A DNA stretch of 64,000 nt from Rhyzopertha dominica (taxonomy: Eukaryota; Arthropoda; Insecta; Coleoptera; Bostrichidae). Each line of letters opens with the position of its first letter. Position 1 is the first letter of the stretch. The position numbers and the translations under genes were made by a program. This document shows, piece by piece, positions 38,101 through 50,001 of this stretch. Under the pieces are notes generated by a model. That model was not told the DNA's origin. It saw only the letters and a list, made by a program, of their open reading frames with translations, and searched no databases. The stretch lies in the NCBI GenBank assembly GCA_025024175.1, contig QCXZ01000138.1, forward strand, positions 53,530,015 through 53,594,014, given 5' to 3'.

Positions 38101-41100
38101 TCAGACAGGATGCAAAACGACTTGACTAGGGTCGGGTCTGTCGTGAACGAACTGTTAAAAAGAACGACTCCTGCTGGAACCCCCTTTCCGTATTGTTTCT
38201 ACACCTGCCAACGCAATTACCTCCCTCGAAGGCGGACTAACCCGATTACATTCCCTGCACGGTTCCCACGTGTGCTAGTGCAGGTGGAATTGCGGCGATA
38301 AATTCGGAACGTTCATAAATGAAAATATTTCACCGACTGCTACGGATTGTTATCAAAACCGCAATAACTTAAAACATATTTCCATGAGGCGGCGTGAGAA
38401 TTTATTGGGTCGCCTTGGGCAAGTTGCACATTTCGCGGAATAAAATTTATCGCGTCGTATCCACCCCTGAAACAGCCTGCGGCGGACGAATCCGGGTGTA
38501 ACGCGGAATTTCGTTCGCGAAAAAGGCGGAATTCCGGCAATTACACGAGAATAATTGCCGCCGCCACTGGTTTTCTGTCAGAAGAGGTGACGATATTATT
38601 ACCTCTGGTAAACTGTGGTGTAACTGACTGGCGCAGAAAATGCATCACCTATTGTAAGGGAAACGAATGGTTCCGAAGAAATAAAAAAGGAAATTTAGGA
38701 TAAAGTATGAAACAAACTTGCTGGAAATCTTATTTGTAGCCACATGAACACACAGGGCATTACTTCCCTGAATTATGCTGAAGAAAGTCTTCCGGATTCC
38801 TTATAAATTGAGCATTTTACGCCTGATATCAACATGTTGTTGCTCCAGTTTGTTTTATTAATTATTTCTCGTGTGAACCAGGTAGAATGTGATGAATGAA
38901 AGGTCGGTATTTCACAAATGATTTTTCTTTGATTTGTGCATTGGTTCAAATCCTTCTAAAACTAAAACCATTTCATAAAGAAATAGTTACCTTCGTTGTT
39001 CGCGTTATCTCTTTATCTCTGTCTTCACGCAATTCTCTTTTAAAAGTGCTCGGTTAAGGTGAAATTGAATCAGCCAAGTGAAAAATCCCCCGGAACGAAC
39101 AACCGCCGGTATTAATTCTTAATTTCCAGAACAAACATCGAAATTAAAATCTGTTACCGGACGTCCCTCCGCCCTACCCCGGCGCTTTAATTGGATATCT
39201 CGCCGTTCCTTAGCCTTATCCGCGAGAATTTGTTTTCGTAATTTATTCTAATGACCGGCCCGTTGTAGCTGCACCTTTTAAATTGGTCGTCTTTATTAAC
39301 GCGTTTATGCTAGGGTAGGGTGTTTTCTCCATCGTTTTTGCTCCGATGGAAAATAAACGGTTTATTTTCACGAGCCTGTGCGCCCGCGGGACACGAAGGG
39401 CATTACGGTTATTTAAATATTTATTTTTGTCTTTGGTAAAAGAACGAGTTGTTTAGATGTTTTGTTTTTTCCTCTATGTAAACATAAACAGGAAGGAACT
39501 GCTCTTATTTTTCTTGGTTTGTGTCTCCTTTCTTAAACATAAAAAGATGTATATAATAAGTGGACCTTACTTTGTAATAAATGTAATAACTATTAATGAC
39601 TACAATAATGCCTTTTCTCCAAAACTTTATAGAAAGCAATAATTTTAGTTTCGAAAACAATATAAACAACAACATAAAGTTAAAAACAACAAGGTCAATA
39701 ATAACTCCTGAACTAAACAAAATAATTGCACCAGATAATACCACAATACCAAAAATGTACGGTTTATTAAATTTTTTAATTAATATATAAAAGAAAATAT
39801 TAATTTACAATTTCAGTTCGTTATTAAAAATTCTATTGATTTAATTAGTAATTTGAAAGAAATAAATCTCCCACGTTAAGCAACATTTTTTGTTAGACGT
39901 TCAAAATTTGTATACAAATATCCAGTTTAATGAAATACTGTCAATTCTAAATGAACCTTTTTATAATAGCAATTTATCAAAAGATACAGCCGATGACTTA
40001 GTAAAATTACTTCGTATTTGTCTGGACCAGAATTTATTCAAATACAATAAAGTAGCTTACGTCCAAGAATCTTTACCAATGGGCAGCCCTTTGTCGCCCA
40101 TTCTAGCTGATATATATACGGACAGTTACGAATGCAATTATATCATGAACGATTCAAATATTTACAGAAATAAAATTTTATTTTACAAAAGATATGTAGA
40201 TGATATTTTAGGTATTTGGACAGGTAATTTAGAAGAATAAAAAACTTTTGTTAACCACCTGAATGCTAACAAATCTAATATTCAGTTTGATTTTGAAATT
40301 GAAACTGAAAATAAATTAAATTTGTTAGATATATTATTAGAGAAGGTTAATTCTAATATTGAATTTAATATATTTCGAAAACCAACTGCTACAGGAATAT
40401 CTATACACAGTAAGTCTTTGCACCCATCGCAACACAAAATAGCGGTTTTACATAGTAATTTAAATTTAATAACGAACTAAATATAATAAAACAAATAGCA
40501 GAAATTAATGGTATAAAAACCAAAACAGTTGATAAATTAGTAAATGAGAAATTATATAATAAATTAATATACGAAAATTTTCCAAAAATGAATGTTTCGC
40601 AATGTAATAAAAATATTTTTCAATTTCTTATGTCGGTAACATTATCAACAAAAATTAAAATTATTTTAAATAAAGAAAATGTATTAATTACTTTGAAACC
40701 GGTTACCTTATAGAATAAAGAAATTTGAAGAAAAGGTGTTATTGTACTCATAAATAATTATAAAAAGATGTGTGATTGTAACTAAAAGCAATTATAAAAT
40801 TAACTAATTTATCAACTAGGAAGCTTAAAGCAGAAAGTTTATGTTGACAAGTATTTGCGAATCATTGATTATAAACCTATTTGTATTTGTATTTTTTCTG
40901 AACAAATTAAATGGCAAAAACATTATTTTTAAAATCTGTTTTGAATCGACCCATAAATAAACCAGATAAGGACTGTTCCTTCGCGTTGTTCGAAAAACTC
41001 GTTGTTAATTTTGAAATAGTTCTGGGACGTGCATAAACAGGTCAGTTGTATATATTCTTAAATTTTCTTATCAATGGCGTTAATAACCAATAGTTAAATT

Positions 41101-44100
41101 TAAAAAAAAATAACTGATCAGCCAGGCCATTTCGATTCGCGTTTCCGCTGTGTTTGACATGATCCGTGATTTACAAACCGGATTATTTGAGGGAACAAAC
41201 ATATCTACATCGCTTCATCTGTAACGCATTATTTTTAGAACCATAATTCATCCACTCATTTCCTCCATTTTCGCTTCGAACGCATAGCTTCCTCCGATCG
41301 TAACGCCAGTTGTCGCCCGAACGTGTACCATACACATTAGCATATTACAGATAGCAATTAAGCTGGGTAAATCGAAACTGTACTGTGCATAACGGTCGAC
41401 AATATGGGGCTAATTTTCTCGATCGCTTTCGTGGGTGGCGCGAAACCTCCCCTGGGGGCGGCGGGAACGGTGTGCGTGCTCGGGATAGCGTGTCTCGCAC
41501 TAATGGTGCTTTGTTTAAATATTCAGTGGGGTTCTGAGGTGCTTATCATCTTACTGTATGCATATCAGAGGGTGTAAGGACCCCGAGGACGGGAGGAGCG
41601 ATGACGGAACGAAAAACTGAATCGATTTGCAATAACATATCGCGACCGAACTACAATTAACAGAACCTTTAACAATGAGCTACTGTTTAACAAATTTATG
41701 AGAGTACTCCGAAACGAACGGAATTTAAAAAATTTATCTACGTATGCCCTAAAACCAACCATTTTGCTACAATGTTTAAAATGTCTAAATTACTACAATT
41801 TTCTGTTGCAATATTAAATAAGCAGAAAGTTTATCAATTTAAAGAGTAGCAAAACAAACAAAATATGTTTTGTTTTATATGCTATGGCATCTGTAACAAT
41901 TTTGTGTATAGACACTCGGGTAGGAAAGGACTACAATTAGAAATGTAAGCAGTTGTATTAACACGTTGCCATTTAAAAGAGGGTTCTATTTTTTTTAATC
42001 GAATTTTGATTTGACACAGTTTTGAAGTCAATGATTGACGAAATTTTTGTGCCACACTGTATAATATTTTAAAATAATTTACTATCCTCGTACAGGCTTT
42101 TTGTTGCAAAGCAGTTGTATACAAATGATACCTCAGGTAGTGCTGTCATAATTAAAAAAAATATATATTAGTTAGCTCATGCAGGAAATTAATAATCGTC
42201 AATATATACAAGTATAATGGCATACGTTGCTTTTGATTTTCTGTTTATGTTAGAGTCTGGTGTGTATTATACCAGTTGTTTATAATTGTTGAATGAAGAA
42301 AGTTTAGGCTATTTTTAGCTTCTAGCTCTAGAATAAATTGTATTTATCTTAGGATGGAAATAATTTACGAAATATGTAGCCTACCGTTTTATTATTGCAA
42401 ATATGCAGAGAATATCATTAATTAACGATACTGTCGTGTGAAAACATTATTGTTATACAAAAAAATTTGTTCCCAAAGTTTTTGAGAATTTTTATTAACC
42501 GATTTTGAAAGTGTAGTGTATCGCTAAACTCTGTATGTTCTGCTATATTTTTTACCATGAAAGCAGTTGCTAGTGTCTTTTTATATAAGGTTGTTATACC
42601 GGTTCTAAACTTAGAAGCATTGTGAAGCCCTTGTACGTTCCATGTCTTTTATTTAATGCCTTATTTGTCTTTTCCTGAGCTGTTGTTTAATTCCCGTACT
42701 ACTCCGTTCAAATTCACTTTGATATAATTTCGTTTAAAGTTTTTTCTTTATTTTTGTGCTCATTTTCTTATTTCTTCATTTATGTATATCCTTCGTGGTT
42801 CCAGTCTTTTCGTGTGGATTTACTCTTTGTAGCAGCCCCTTTTACTAGCTCATCTTTTAGTTTTACCATATTTATTTGCTCTCCAATAGATAGAGTGAAG
42901 TGAAGACAGCACCTAAATCCAAGTATATCGTCCAATCCGGTAAGTAAACATCAAGAGAAAGTGTCTCTACGGTGCCATCGATCTATTACCTTGCCAATTG
43001 TATTTCTATAAAAGTGAATTGTGTTTACCCACGGTGTTATTTCCTCAAACTGCCCGAGGCCACAGGAACGAGCGCATCACAACTACAGTCACGTAGGACA
43101 CTGATGGTGAACTGCGGCAACAAAGAAGTTTTCCCTGGGCAGCCATCTTAATCGGGGTCAAATTGACTCTAGTAGGGAGTCCGTTACTTTATAGCGACTC
43201 CCTAACGGAGTCAGGTTGACTCCTTTTGAGGGATATCAACCAGCTGGATCGGACTCTAGTGAGCGCGGACGACAGGGGACATCGTTCTTGCTGTCGAACG
43301 ACTTCTTCGGATTGGTTTAAGCAAAAAAAACTGTTGAAGTGTTATTGTAGCGTTACGGCATTTACCTTATATTATATTTTACCTTATATTATTTACAGAA
43401 TGTCTTAAACTACGATCCACAGTCAGCCATTGTTTTTTTTTAATAACTTCTCTTACATATCGGCATACGTTTAATCGTTAGAATTCTTGTTATACGTATC
43501 TAGAAAAGACGAACGCTGTAACTCTAAGATGATGGATGAGCTCTTGACGTTGTATGTTAAATTTAGATGTGGCTTCTTAAAGAATATTGTGTATTTCCAA
43601 TTTTTGCTCTAGTGTAAGTTTTTTTTGCTAAATGTACGATTACCTTTGAACGATTTATCAAGTATTCGTTTCCCTCTTATTAATATACCTATTTTATCTC
43701 AATAAATGTCATCTTTTCTTTAATGTTTAGAGGTACCATTCGCGAAAGCATAATAATAATCGTGTAGTCACGCAAAGAATATTTCATATTACTCTTTTTC
43801 TCCGTGGCAAAATCTTCCAAGCGTGAAAACAACTTCCCAATAGAACGAAGTTTGAATTTTCATTTTCTCGCCCGCTTTCGAACTTAGTAATCGCGTGCTT
43901 CCCTCAATTTTCGGCGTTTTAAAAGTTTCCATGTCGCCCCCGAATCATCTATGCCCAGAATTGTCTAAAGTGGTGTGGGAAACGATTTTCATCACAAACT
44001 CCGTAGACACTTTCGCATAAGTGCTTGTGTCAATTTGCAATGGAAATTGTCTGAATGGAGATCAACCTGGTGGTGGGAAAACTGATTTTAATCCACCCTC

Positions 44101-45883
44101 TGGCGGCCAACGGGACAGATGCCGGGTTATACAATCAGAGCATGTGTTTAAAGTATGTGCTGCAGAAGTTTGCAAGCGACAAGCTTTTACTAATGTGTGT
44201 ATAATTTTTTGTATAATTATGACGTCTAATGCGCGCTCGAAAACGAAGAACAAAACGTTTGTACACCAACGCCCAAGATTCTAGATTTATTAATATAAAA
44301 GCTTTAAATAATAGAGTGCGATTTTATTGCTTGTCTTTATGATCTCTTCAGTAACCGTTCCGACATTCAAAATAAAATTTCGCCAACTGCGATATTTTTA
44401 GACCACCACAATATTATATCTTTTAACTGACTCGAAATTTCATACATTGGTTGGCGCGACAATAGTGAGCTTCTGCACAGTTTTTGTATTGTATCTAAGT
44501 CTATGTTTTCTTATAGTAAGCTCACATTTTAAGGAGGAATTCCCAAATAGCGCTGTATTGGAAAAATGGTCACCTGTATACTATTTTAAAGATATTTTTA
44601 CGTACCATTTCTTTGAGTATAGCTAATCTTGATATTTTTTAATGTTATATTAAAAAGTAACTAGACAAAGTTGTTGATTTTTTCATTACGCACAGCTTTT
44701 GTTATTGAAATGCCATTTTTGTCGCCTCTTCCATCCCCAATTTGACCCTGACACCTCTACTAACGCTTTTTTTTTAATATGCGACTCTTTATTATTTCCA
44801 GCTATAAATATGCGGATAACACTTTCTTTTCTCTCTAAATGCAATTAGGTTGGACCAGTATGCAAATCAGTTCAATCATATTCCCGTTGAAGTTAACATT
44901 GAAAAGTTTTAGGCTTATTTTTTTAACATAGCCCTTCTTTTTTCCAGTACAACATAAAGAAAAAGGAAGAGATCGTGGAACCGGCACAAGAAGAGCCCAA
45001 CCCTCTCATGCGCAAGAAGAAAACTCCTGAGGAGCTAGCTCGCGAAGCAGAAGAGGCGGACGAAGACGAGTTTACCAGTGAGTGTGTAGGCAGAATAAGT
45101 AAATGGCGTCAGCGGTGCCAAATTTTATAGTCACCCAGAACGCGTTTTGCCGACAATCGACAATCCTTGGCTACATGTCGCGAGCACAATAACTGATGAT
45201 GGCGACATGCAGTTGAACCCTTTTTATCCATGGATGCCGATAGTATAGAATAGTATAGAAGCGTTTGCAAGATTGAATCGAAGGATTCCATCTGCAAATC
45301 GTGTAACGCAACGCCATCTGGGATGAAATTTTTAAGTGTTTCCTCCCATGTGGTTCCAGTTTAGTTACATTTTTTTGAGTTCGTTATTACACATGAATCA
45401 CTAGCCTATATACCTAAAGTATCCCAAGTACAAAGTACGAAATAATACCTAAATTCTCGCAAGAAATCGAAATACCCGTGCCTTCAAGGCCTACTCTGAC
45501 AATACATCAAGTGAACCACGTATTTGCCAAAAACGCATGGAATTTATCGTGTTTTTTCCATGTAAATAATATCTTGTCTTGTACTTGCTGTACTATCCTT
45601 CCAACTACTTCTGATAGTAGAAGTAGCCAGCGCACATTTTGTTTTTCTCATGTTCCGTTGTATCGCCCACTGTTTTCGTTGTTTTCGTAGTGCTTCCGTA
45701 GTGAATACCCCCTGCACACTCTTTTTGGTTTTCTTTTTTTTTAGAGTAAGCTTCTGTGTCATGTGATTTTCTCTTTTCCAGTCTGTTTGTAAATCGTTTT
45801 GGATTTCAGAGCTGAAGAACACGATAGAAACACAAGTAAACGAACTGAAGTCTCAAATAGAGAGTAAATGCGTCATGCAATGA
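32136..45883 (+). CDS. cpx: Complexin, three 3' coding exons
   Basis: Complexin is a small presynaptic protein that binds assembled SNARE complexes and controls vesicle fusion. Exons seen: 32136-32296, 44948-45077 and 45810-45883, all bounded by AG/GT and in compatible phases. The first encodes an acidic Gly/Asp stretch and the accessory and central helices (RKEKHRKMEEEREKMRQEIR); the central helix continues across the intron as DK|YNIKKKEE. The second carries the conserved PNPLMRKKKTPEEL block. The third ends VNELKSQIESKCVMQ, a farnesylation-type CAAX box as in the insect CAAX isoform. The first coding exon (initiator and about 18 residues) was not found and should lie upstream, before a split glycine codon. 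The introns are 12.6 kb and 0.73 kb. Assignment is firm. Confidence 0.95.
32297..33639 (+). other. Start of the large complexin intron
   Basis: Donor AAG|GTAAGG at 32297. The intron (32297-44947) holds transposon relics, listed separately. In this part the only notable item is the CTGATGA...CCGAAAC motif near 32837-32866. Confidence 0.6.
32837..32866 (+). other. CTGATGA...GAAAC motif, Penelope/hammerhead-like
   Basis: CTGATGA is followed after a 17-nt spacer by GAAAC, the two conserved hammerhead boxes in the right order and spacing range. The spacer pairs only weakly (CG/CG), so a working ribozyme is unlikely. It may mark the edge of a Penelope-like relic. Confidence 0.3.
33640..33860 (-). 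pseudogene. Relic of a non-LTR retrotransposon reverse transcriptase
   Basis: The minus-strand frame reads TQGSLLGPLLYSIHIDDLSK and then IHNYADDTQ, the PQGS and YADD motifs of Jockey/I-type reverse transcriptases, preceded by an SQQLLVLECPCQSR block typical of the residues just upstream. Only about 70 residues survive. It sits in the complexin intron in antisense orientation. Confidence 0.75.
33861..37079. other. Complexin intron, nothing recognised
   Basis: AT-rich intron sequence with one N at 34689 and a GC-richer island at about 35600-36000. Open frames are short and unassigned. Confidence 0.5.
37080..37280 (+). pseudogene. GIY-YIG endonuclease fragment of a Penelope-like element
   Basis: A plus-strand frame reads ACNDCNFVYIAQTGRGNEH, matching the Cys-rich start and the YIGQTGR core of the GIY-YIG domain at the C-terminus of Penelope-like elements, followed by a degraded helix and an ANHL block. 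The canonical YIG is YIA here. It ends at a stop near 37280. This is a fragment only. Confidence 0.65.
37281..39595. other. Complexin intron, no gene seen
   Basis: No coding element recognised. A TCATCAG (minus-strand CTGATGA) occurs near 37666, without a convincing ribozyme partner. GC-richer DNA lies around 38100-38600 and 39060-39400. Confidence 0.45.
39596..40712 (+). pseudogene. Penelope-like element reverse transcriptase, broken
   Basis: Plus-strand pieces in three frames follow Penelope reverse transcriptase order: IPKMYGL (about 39750; family PKLYGLPK), LDVQNLYTNI (39893 on; family LDVxSLYTNIP), MGSPLSPILADIY (40079 on), and the catalytic YVDDI (about 40195-40210), then an in-frame stop at 40238. 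Beyond the stop the same frame continues with NLLDILL and FRKPTATG (family NFLDLxI, RKPT). A further frame runs to about 40712. There are at least two frame breaks and one stop, so it is dead. The composition is very A-rich compared with surrounding DNA. Confidence 0.85.
40713..44947. other. Rest of the large complexin intron
   Basis: No gene recognised. A cluster of GACTC/GAGTC inverted repeats lies at 43162-43260. The intron ends with TTTTTTCCAG at 44947. Confidence 0.5.
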
Positions 45884-48314
45884 ACATGGGGACATCCACA
45901 CTAACATTCATGGCATATGCTGCGCGGCCTCTCTCATGAGTACCGTGTCACCATTAGTATAGGACTTAGGCTGTATAGGGTACGGTCAGGCTCGCCCCGA
46001 TTAGTGTGACGGCTAGCGGGGGGAGCCTGGCCTCTGCACACCTGTGATCACACCGTTTACACCGAATTCCATGGCTCACAGAGCAATTTTTCAGAAAGGG
46101 CTTCAAAAATTTTTTTCCACTTTCTGAAACATTGTCCAATCCGGAAGTAGTTAGTCGAACCAATGGTCAAGCTGCGCAGTGGAATGTCAACAAAAAAATA
46201 CAAAAAGAGACTGCGATACTTAAACAATTAACAAATAACAAAAATATTATGATGACGTGATACACCGCGCTACGCAGTTGTCATAATACTTTTGTCTAGT
46301 TGTGTAATTCGATTGTTACCAAAGGTTATGTAGATAGTGTTAGTAATTTTACAAGTAATTTTTGTATGACGTTTTATGAACCATTTCAGTTGAGGACGCA
46401 TGTAGTTTATACAAAAGAACATGAGAATGTTTGAGGCTTTTTAACAGTCACACTTCTCCACTGCCCCTTTCTCTTCACACACACCACTCTTTCTCTTTTC
46501 CAATGCACACTGTGATTGGTCATCATCCAAATTCCTTCTTTGCGCCTTGGATGTCAGCTGCAGTGCTACCATTATGGCAAATGGCGCTCGGCCATTTTCT
46601 TTATTTGCGCTTAGTCGATGTTCCTTATTTCGTAGTCGAAGCAACCCCAAAAACAGAAAACCAACCCACGATGTTACTCTGCTATGGCAACAGCTTCTTG
46701 TAACGGTGTCGCATGTCAAAATGTTTGTTCGTTGTTCATTGTTGTTGTCTCTGTCTCTTGTGGTGTTGCTCCTCTATCTCTCGCCCTCTATACCAAAATA
46801 CGACCAAAGAAGTTTCCAACACCACAGGTAAACTCAACACAATATACTTATCAGTAGATAACAGTTTATGAACTATTCTGTCTTTCTTCTGTGTTGTCTT
46901 GGTTGTGCTTTTGAATGTTTATGTTACGCTCAAAACTCGAAGACGCTCGCTAGAAAAAGCAATACGACCACAACGTTTATTTATCACTCCTATTGCCCGC
47001 TGACTTATCAAGTCATTTGCAGGAGCAGTTCAAAACTTAAGCAGAGAAAATAATAAAAGAAAAATGATCCACTTAGTAGAAATGGTGGATTGTGAATCGG
47101 TCTTCAATTGAAAAGAAACACAGATGTTAAATATAAATAATAAATAATAATAATAATAATAAGATTTACTAGAAAAACTGTTGTTTTATGTTTTACTGAG
47201 CTCCATTACTTACATTCACCAAACAATATTGTTTAATAATTGTGTGTTATTATACTTGAACTGCAATGTTATCTAACAACAAATTTTTAAGTAAGTAACT
47301 CCACCGTCAGTAATTTTCTGGGTTAATCTTCTGTGTCTTCTACGATTCAAACGGTATTATCGATTGTTGGAACGCATTTTTAGAATTTTCAATAAAATTG
47401 CTAGTGGATTGATTTCGATGTTAATTTTCCTGAAGAATTTACGCAACTTTGGATATCATTAATCTTTGGTCTTCCTGATTCCTTAAGATCACAAATTTGC
47501 TAATGTTTGAACTACTGTACTATTTAACACTTTCATCAGCAATCATGACAACTCATTCGTTGTCAATAGCTGCAGTACTGACCAGTGTTTTATCAACCAA
47601 GAGTTCGTCAAGAATACGCAACGTTGTATGGTTCCTGGTTTACTCACTCTGCATTTTCGATATTTGAGCATAACGTTAACGTGTCTCAACCTCCGGTATG
47701 ACAGCATGGTACCACTTGCATCCTTTGTTCACTGTCTCTCTCTATCCAGCATATATGTGTCAATTAATGGATTGATATATCATCTTTCTTCTCTAGCATT
47801 TAAATGTAGCATACTGCGTGTCTATTCTTAAATTTTAGCGTGTGGTTATAGTCTGCATTTTCTAGAACAGGGATCCCCTTAGACTGTCGATGTATCTTAC
47901 TTGTATAGGTGTCGTTGCTCAAATGTTTTTAAGACGGTGTCTTTTTGGCAAAATGTTATGTTAACTTTAAATGTGGAATTTGGGTGAAACTGAGACTATT
48001 AGTTGAAAATATTTAGCGATTTTCAAAAATCGCCTTATGCAAGAAACAATGCAACACACTGTAGCTGTATAGTACACTTTCGTCCCGGTTGTCAAGGTTA
48101 CACACTGAACCTTTGTTGTTTAGCCCTATAACAACATATAAGCAATGTAGTACGACTTAATATACTGTGTGATACTTTACTTCAAAACCAACATTAACGA
48201 TTGAGTTCGTTAAATGATCTAAATTTAGAGACAACGACACATATAAACTTAACTACTAGTCATCCAGAACCTTGAAACCTTGTAATAATAGGTAAGGGAT
48301 AGCTGAAGTTTCAG
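45884..48314. other. Complexin 3' region between alternative last exons
   Basis: Contains the 3' untranslated region of the CAAX isoform and, if the exon at 48315 is real, an intron. An AAT microsatellite lies at about 47137-47162. Short frames at 46431-46831 overlap on both strands and look like chance. Confidence 0.45.
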
Positions 48315-48434
48315 GTGGCCATGGGTCGCTTGGAATTTTACGTGAACGAGTTGGAACAGAAACGTAGGCGACAGCACCAGTTGGTTCGTCCATCTCTGAC
48401 AGCCGTTAGAGATGGAGCTGGCGGTGCTGTCTAG
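48315..48434 (+). CDS. cpx: Candidate alternative last exon of complexin
   Basis: AG at 48313-48314 is followed by 39 codons and a stop at 48432-48434. The reading aligns with the CAAX exon without gaps: counting the first codon as 1, both have Ile/Leu at 6, Glu at 7 and VNEL at 10-13. Its end is basic, then Ala/Gly-rich, without a CAAX box. Drosophila cpx is known to use a second last exon without CAAX. The problem is phase: the exon starts on a whole codon, whereas the preceding exon (ending at 45077) leaves one base over. A weak in-phase donor at 45086, a one-base sequence error, or a decayed duplicate exon would each explain this. Confidence 0.45.
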   Translation: MAMGRLEFYVNELEQKRRRQHQLVRPSLTAVRDGAGGAV

Positions 48435-50001
48435 TTCTGTTTATGCGGCTTTCGCTTTCGTGAGTATTTAAAAGCTAGTGATAAATTTATTGCAAAAATG
48501 AAAACACTGACGTGTTATGAAAATATGATCAATGTTGTATTGTTACAAACTAATGATATTCGCAGTATATATTAATGATGTATTGTAGATATTGTTGTTG
48601 ATTCGAATGAATTGTTTAGTTTGCCATTGTTACTTGAAATTGATTGGTAACAAAGCCGCTTACCATTAAAATCCATCACGAGAATTTAGATATTTTTCCA
48701 TTGATGAGAGGAGACGATAAGTTTCATTCATACAAAAAAAGTTCGCCCGTCATAAATCAATCCAGCGGTTTTGTTCCCAAGACCTTATAACCATGTAGGA
48801 AGCCTTTTGTATTTATACACTTATTAAGGAGAGAAACCAGTCATTGTTTCATATGCAGTGAGACAAGAAACACGTTTGTAGATGCCAGAGTACCTCTAGT
48901 TAGTAAGGCTGTTCACGTTGTTATATAATAATAATTGATAAGTATGAATAATTTAGATCAAATGACTTGATTGTTGTTAGACGTAAACACCTGCAACGTT
49001 ATTGTCAAAGAAGGACTAATAAAATATTACAGTTTTTGGAGTTTTTACTAACCAGAATTTGTGGACCTTTATGTGAGTGACGTGACTGTATAATGTATTT
49101 TGGGATCTGGCTATTTTTCCTGTAACCCAACCCACAATCCCAAATGATGCACCTTGATTTTTAGCACCAATCATGCTAAACTGCTGCTGTGCCACATCGA
49201 ACTGCAGATGGAAGAGTTTCTGTTTTTTAATCGTCAGTCTTCTAGACTGTTACTAATTTATTTTATTATTTTGTGCTCGCACTTACCAATACTGTTTCAG
49301 ACCTGTATTAAATGTACAATATGCACCTATTCATGGATGTTGAGTGGCAAACTGTACGTATGGCGCTTCTGTCTGCTACTTTCTTTTCAATTATGTTAGT
49401 CTTTGTTGGTCGAGTCTGGTATTTAATATTGTCAATCTGGCTTTTATAGCATCAACTGTTTCTTTAGCAGGAAGTACCACAAAAATGCAAAATAAATTTT
49501 CATAATTACCTCAATAGAGTTGTTTTCTTCAGGCTAATCTAAAGAGCCAGTTAATATGCATTATCAGAGACTTTTGTTTTGCCTAGTTTTGTACGTGAAG
49601 TTGACTTGAACTACTCAAGTCACTCTAATGATTTTTTTCCGTTTCATAGTTCCACAACCATGTTCATTATATTCACTAGGTGAGCATAATTTTGATAATT
49701 CGCTAATTTCCTCGTAAACTGACCTCAAGATCACCTGATGTGACAATACCTAACTTTTTTAGGATCTATTGATTTTATCGTGAGGATCTTATGGTACGAA
49801 GTAACTTTAAAATGTAATATAGAACTCGAAATTTTAACAATACATCAGATGGGCAGTTGGTTTTATTTGGTTGAGAAATATTGTGTTTATTGCGTATACA
49901 CTTTATTTGATTAATAAACGCTTTATTGGACGTGCATAAAATGTAACGTACAAATGTAAAAAAATGCAAATCAATAAATTAGATACAACATAATGAATTA
50001 A
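48435..50001. other. Intergenic region between complexin and the heparanase-like gene
   Basis: No gene seen. Minus-strand AATAAA signals (plus TTTATT at 49902-49907 and 49922-49927) lie about 80-100 bp past the stop of the heparanase-like gene and are its likely polyadenylation sites; the two genes converge here. Confidence 0.5.

Noticed and set aside
46431..46831. Overlapping frames of about 90 codons on both strands considered as extra complexin exons
   Set aside because: No similarity to complexin, no matching splice phase, and both strands are open alike, which suggests chance.
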